Source: Hyphomicrobiales bacterium (GTDB lineage Bacteria; Pseudomonadota; Alphaproteobacteria; Rhizobiales; Rhizobiaceae). Taken from it: a stretch of 64,000 bases of DNA. The number at the start of each line of letters is the position of its first letter. The first letter of the stretch is position 1. The stretch spans positions 1 to 64,000 of the forward strand of contig UCMS01000010.1 of NCBI GenBank assembly GCA_900473805.1, read 5' to 3'. The translations under genes and the position numbers were made by a program. Positions 61,986-64,000 of the stretch are shown here, one piece after another. Under the pieces are notes generated by a model. That model did not search any database and had not been told where the DNA came from. It worked only from the letters and a program-made list of their open reading frames with translations.

Positions 61986-62710
61986 TGGGCTGCCTCTGCC
62001 GTCGCGTTCGTCATGTCCTCAATGCGCTCTCGATAGACATCGGGAGCATGGGCCTCGACCACAAAGCGCATGGCGGCATGGCCCGTACCGCAGTATTCGG
62101 CGCAGATGCCGCCATATCGCCCGGGGACATCAGCCTTGATTCTCAGTCGTGTCGTGTGGCCAGGAATGGCGTCAATCTTGCCGGCGAGGCGCGGAATCCA
62201 GAAACTGTGGATCACATCGGCGCTGGTGACGCTGACCTCCACCACGCCGCCGGCAGGGATATGAAGGACCGCCGAGCTGCCGCTCAGAGCATTCTCCGGG
62301 TAGCGGAACTCCCAGTTCCACATGCTCGCATGCGCTTCGACGCGCGCGATGACCGGCTCGTGCTGCCAGGCGCCCAGCAGATACTCCCCTTTCGCCAAGC
62401 CGTAGATGATCAGCACAAGGAGAACCGGAAGGGGCAGGATCAGACCGCCCAGTGTCATCCAGCGCTCAGCCGTCAACGCGCGGCCGAAACCGGGGCGGAA
62501 AAGCACGAGCATGAAGAGGAGGATGACAATGGCAAAGATGAGGATGCCGCCGATCAGCATGATCCACCAGAGGTCGGCGATCGATCCGGCATAGGGGCCC
62601 GCCGGATCGAGCGCGGACAGGTCTCCGGTACACGCTCCCAAAGCGAGGGGTGTGGTAAGAGCTGCAGCGATGCGGCGGAACCTTCGGCGCGCGTCAGGAT
62701 TTCTGGTCTC
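61982..62710 (-). CDS. Cytochrome c oxidase subunit II, start uncertain
   Basis: The protein has a lipoprotein-like signal (LTTPLALGAC, lipobox Cys at 62632), two membrane helices (IMLIGGILIFAIVILLFMLVLF and LILPLPVLLVLIIYGLA) and an intact CuA site: His in ADVIHSFWIP and CAEYCGTGHAAM with both Cys, His and Met. There is no C-terminal cytochrome c domain. No ATG, GTG or TTG lies in frame between the lipobox and 62842; the given end marks where credible sequence begins, and a CTG at 62740 is the nearest unusual candidate. The N-terminal region faces the divergent DUF2231 gene. Confidence 0.8.
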   Translation of the reverse strand, partial: ETRNPDARRRFRRIAAALTTPLALGACTGDLSALDPAGPYAGSIADLWWIMLIGGILIFAIVILLFMLVLFRPGFGRALTAERWMTLGGLILPLPVLLVLIIYGLAKGEYLLGAWQHEPVIARVEAHASMWNWEFRYPENALSGSSAVLHIPAGGVVEVSVTSADVIHSFWIPRLAGKIDAIPGHTTRLRIKADVPGRYGGICAEYCGTGHAAMRFVVEAHAPDVYRERIEDMTNATAEAAQ

Positions 62711-62725
62711 AAACGGAGAGGTTCC

Positions 62726-63232
62726 ATGACCAGCGAACAGACGACCGAAAGCAACAATCCCGTGATCGAAAAGCTGGAGGAGAAGGACACCACCTCGGCC
62801 ATTGCCGTTGCCGGGCACCCGTTGCACGCGATGAGCGTTCATTTTCCCATCGCGCTGGTCTTCGGGACTCTCGCTGTCGATGTCTTCTACTGGTTCACGG
62901 CGGACCCCTTCTGGTTGCGGGTCGGGCTCTGGACATCCGGGACGGCCTTTCTTGCAGGGGTGGCCGCGGGTGTCGTCGGCACGGCGGAGCTGGTGCTGGT
63001 GCCCGGCATCCGCGCCCGTGTCGCGAGTTGGGCACACGCTATCGCCGCTGTTACTCTCATCTCGGTCGCGGGCGCCAATTGGGGTATCCGATTGTTGGAC
63101 CCAGCGGCCGTCCTGCCGCACGGCATGCTCCTGTCGACGCTGGCTGCGATTCTCACCGGGGTCGCCGGATGGCATGGGGGCAAGCTGATTTTCGATCACG
63201 GCATCGGCCTCATGGTGTCGTCCAGGGATTGA
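62726..63232 (+). CDS. DUF2231-family membrane protein
   Basis: 168 residues from the ATG at 62726 with GGAGAGG upstream. The motif GHPLHAMSVHFPIALVFGTLAVDVFYW (about 30-56) and four membrane helices are typical of DUF2231 proteins, often found with oxidase or heme genes. A much longer upstream extension of the frame is antisense to cox genes and is rejected. Its 3' end overlaps the converging CopD-like gene by 23 bp. Confidence 0.85.
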   Translation: MTSEQTTESNNPVIEKLEEKDTTSAIAVAGHPLHAMSVHFPIALVFGTLAVDVFYWFTADPFWLRVGLWTSGTAFLAGVAAGVVGTAELVLVPGIRARVASWAHAIAAVTLISVAGANWGIRLLDPAAVLPHGMLLSTLAAILTGVAGWHGGKLIFDHGIGLMVSSRD

Positions 63233-63710
63233 ACGGATCGAGCAGGCGCTTGAGGCCGCCCGGTTCGCTCATGACCGGCGGCAAGGTAAGACCGGGTGCC
63301 TCTTTCGCGAGGACGAGGAAAAGAATGGCAAGGACCACGGCGCAACAGCTGGCCGTTGCCGTTAGAAAGCGCCAGAGCGGATAGACCTCGCCGTCCTTGA
63401 ACAGGCGGATGATTACCAGACCTGAAAAGACATGAAACATGGCGAGCAAGGCAACGAAGCCGAGTTTCCAGGAAAACCAGGGCGCAAAGACATCCCGCCA
63501 GAAACTCAAGGCGATGCCGCTCGATACCGCGAAAAAGGCGGCCGGCGAAATGATCGCGACATAGGAGAAACGGACCATGCGCTGCATGCGATAAAGCGAA
63601 TCTCTGCTGGTGATGTGAGCCCGCTGGACATAGAGACTTGGCAAGCTGATCAGGCCGGCGGTCCAGATTGCAATGGCAGCAATGTGCACGAGTTTCAGGG
63701 CGGCGATCAT
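63210..63710 (-). CDS. CopD-like membrane protein
   Basis: 166 residues from the ATG at 63710 (MIAALKLVHIAAIAIWTAGLISLPSLYVQR), which overlaps the upstream stop by 4 bp; a longer frame from 63806 is antisense-like. Four membrane helices and His residues in helix 1 (KLVHIAAIAIW) and helix 3 (AMFHVFSGLVII) recall CopD/HemJ-type proteins that handle copper or heme. It probably aids oxidase assembly (inference). Confidence 0.75.
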   Translation of the reverse strand: MIAALKLVHIAAIAIWTAGLISLPSLYVQRAHITSRDSLYRMQRMVRFSYVAIISPAAFFAVSSGIALSFWRDVFAPWFSWKLGFVALLAMFHVFSGLVIIRLFKDGEVYPLWRFLTATASCCAVVLAILFLVLAKEAPGLTLPPVMSEPGGLKRLLDPFNPWTTP

Positions 63711-64000
63711 CGGCGGGCCGGCTGCCTTTCCGCATCCCGCGCCGAAAACAGGCGGGAGAGCACCACCAGCGCGCAGAGCAGGTAGGGGATCGCGGCCGGA
63801 ACCCACATTAGGATGCCCGAGAGTTGCTGGTCCGCCAGAGGGAGGAGTCCATAAGGCTGCGTCGTATCCAGATGGGCTGAAAACAGCGGTTCCCTTGCGA
63901 AGGTCAGCAGCGCGCCAAGCATACCCATCTGCAAGGTGGTTCCGAGGAGCAAAGCGAGGGCTGCGCCGACCGACCGGCGCGATGCCAGGATATCGCGCCA
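63707..64000 (-). CDS. CtaG-like cytochrome oxidase assembly protein, C-terminal part
   Basis: The frame is open to the window edge, so only about 97 C-terminal residues are seen. They include two or three membrane segments and the family motif ADQQLSGILMWVPAAIPYLLCALVVL, typical of the caa3-type CtaG (PF09678) family involved in copper delivery to oxidase. It would be the first visible gene of the oxidase locus. Confidence 0.78.
   Translation of the reverse strand, partial: WRDILASRRSVGAALALLLGTTLQMGMLGALLTFAREPLFSAHLDTTQPYGLLPLADQQLSGILMWVPAAIPYLLCALVVLSRLFSARDAERQPARR

Noticed and set aside
61985-62725. N-terminal extension of the DUF2231 frame
   Set aside because: Antisense to subunit II; the ATG at 62726 has a ribosome site and begins the conserved family sequence.

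Overview
The window looks like chromosome or chromid DNA of an alphaproteobacterium, most likely Rhizobiaceae or a close relative. The grounds are uniformly high GC, a BA14K-family protein, HWE-type and LOV histidine kinases, dense ABC and TRAP uptake operons, AmiC/AmiR-type regulation, and a fused cox1-cox3 oxidase. I saw no rRNA, tRNA, CRISPR array, phage or insertion sequence. This assignment rests on reading protein families by eye; nothing was searched.

Layout. (1) 1-10.7 kb: the end of an M24 peptidase and a LacI regulator, then a convergent eight-gene sugar operon (minus strand) encoding aldolase, Gfo/Idh/MocA dehydrogenase, D-lyxose-isomerase-like enzyme, PfkB kinase, a three-gene ribose-type ABC importer and a mutarotase. 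It starts from a promoter bracketed by two LacI-type operators. (2) 10.8-19.5 kb: a nine-gene minus-strand operon headed by an AmiC-like sensor and an AmiR-like ANTAR antiterminator, followed by a proline-iminopeptidase-like hydrolase and a complete Dpp/Opp-type importer. A recognisable promoter is followed within about 30 nt by an intrinsic terminator upstream of amiC, which fits transcription attenuation. (3) 19.7-25.8 kb: a TetR regulator divergent from a tandem-adaptor RND efflux operon. (4) 26-27.6 kb: a 1-Cys peroxiredoxin and a PIG-L-type deacetylase.

(5) 27.6-42.7 kb: a surface-polysaccharide cluster with six glycosyltransferases, a sugar-nucleotide epimerase, a Wzz-like chain-length protein with a decayed tyrosine-kinase domain, a tandem alpha/beta hydrolase, a Wzx flippase and a Wzy-like polymerase or ligase. 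Its two divergent arms are separated by a 513-bp intergenic region carrying a perfect 25-bp inverted repeat. (6) 42.9-47.2 kb: a PAS/HWE kinase, a LOV blue-light kinase with a response regulator, and a BA14K protein. (7) 47.3-57.6 kb: a sugar-acid catabolic locus with an IlvD/Edd dehydratase, two dehydrogenases, a FAD oxidoreductase, an FCD-GntR regulator, an FAH-family enzyme and a TRAP importer. Two similar FadR-type operator palindromes tie its promoters together. (8) 57.6-64 kb: a DMT exporter, a 44-residue small membrane-protein ORF, and an unusual cytochrome oxidase locus.

Points most worth checking: the attenuator ahead of amiC; the inverted repeat between the polysaccharide operons; the oxidase subunit I lacking the usual K-channel lysine and D-channel asparagines; the Gly/Cys nucleophile tandem hydrolase; the pseudo-kinase Wzz; and the unassigned substrates of the two carbohydrate pathways.
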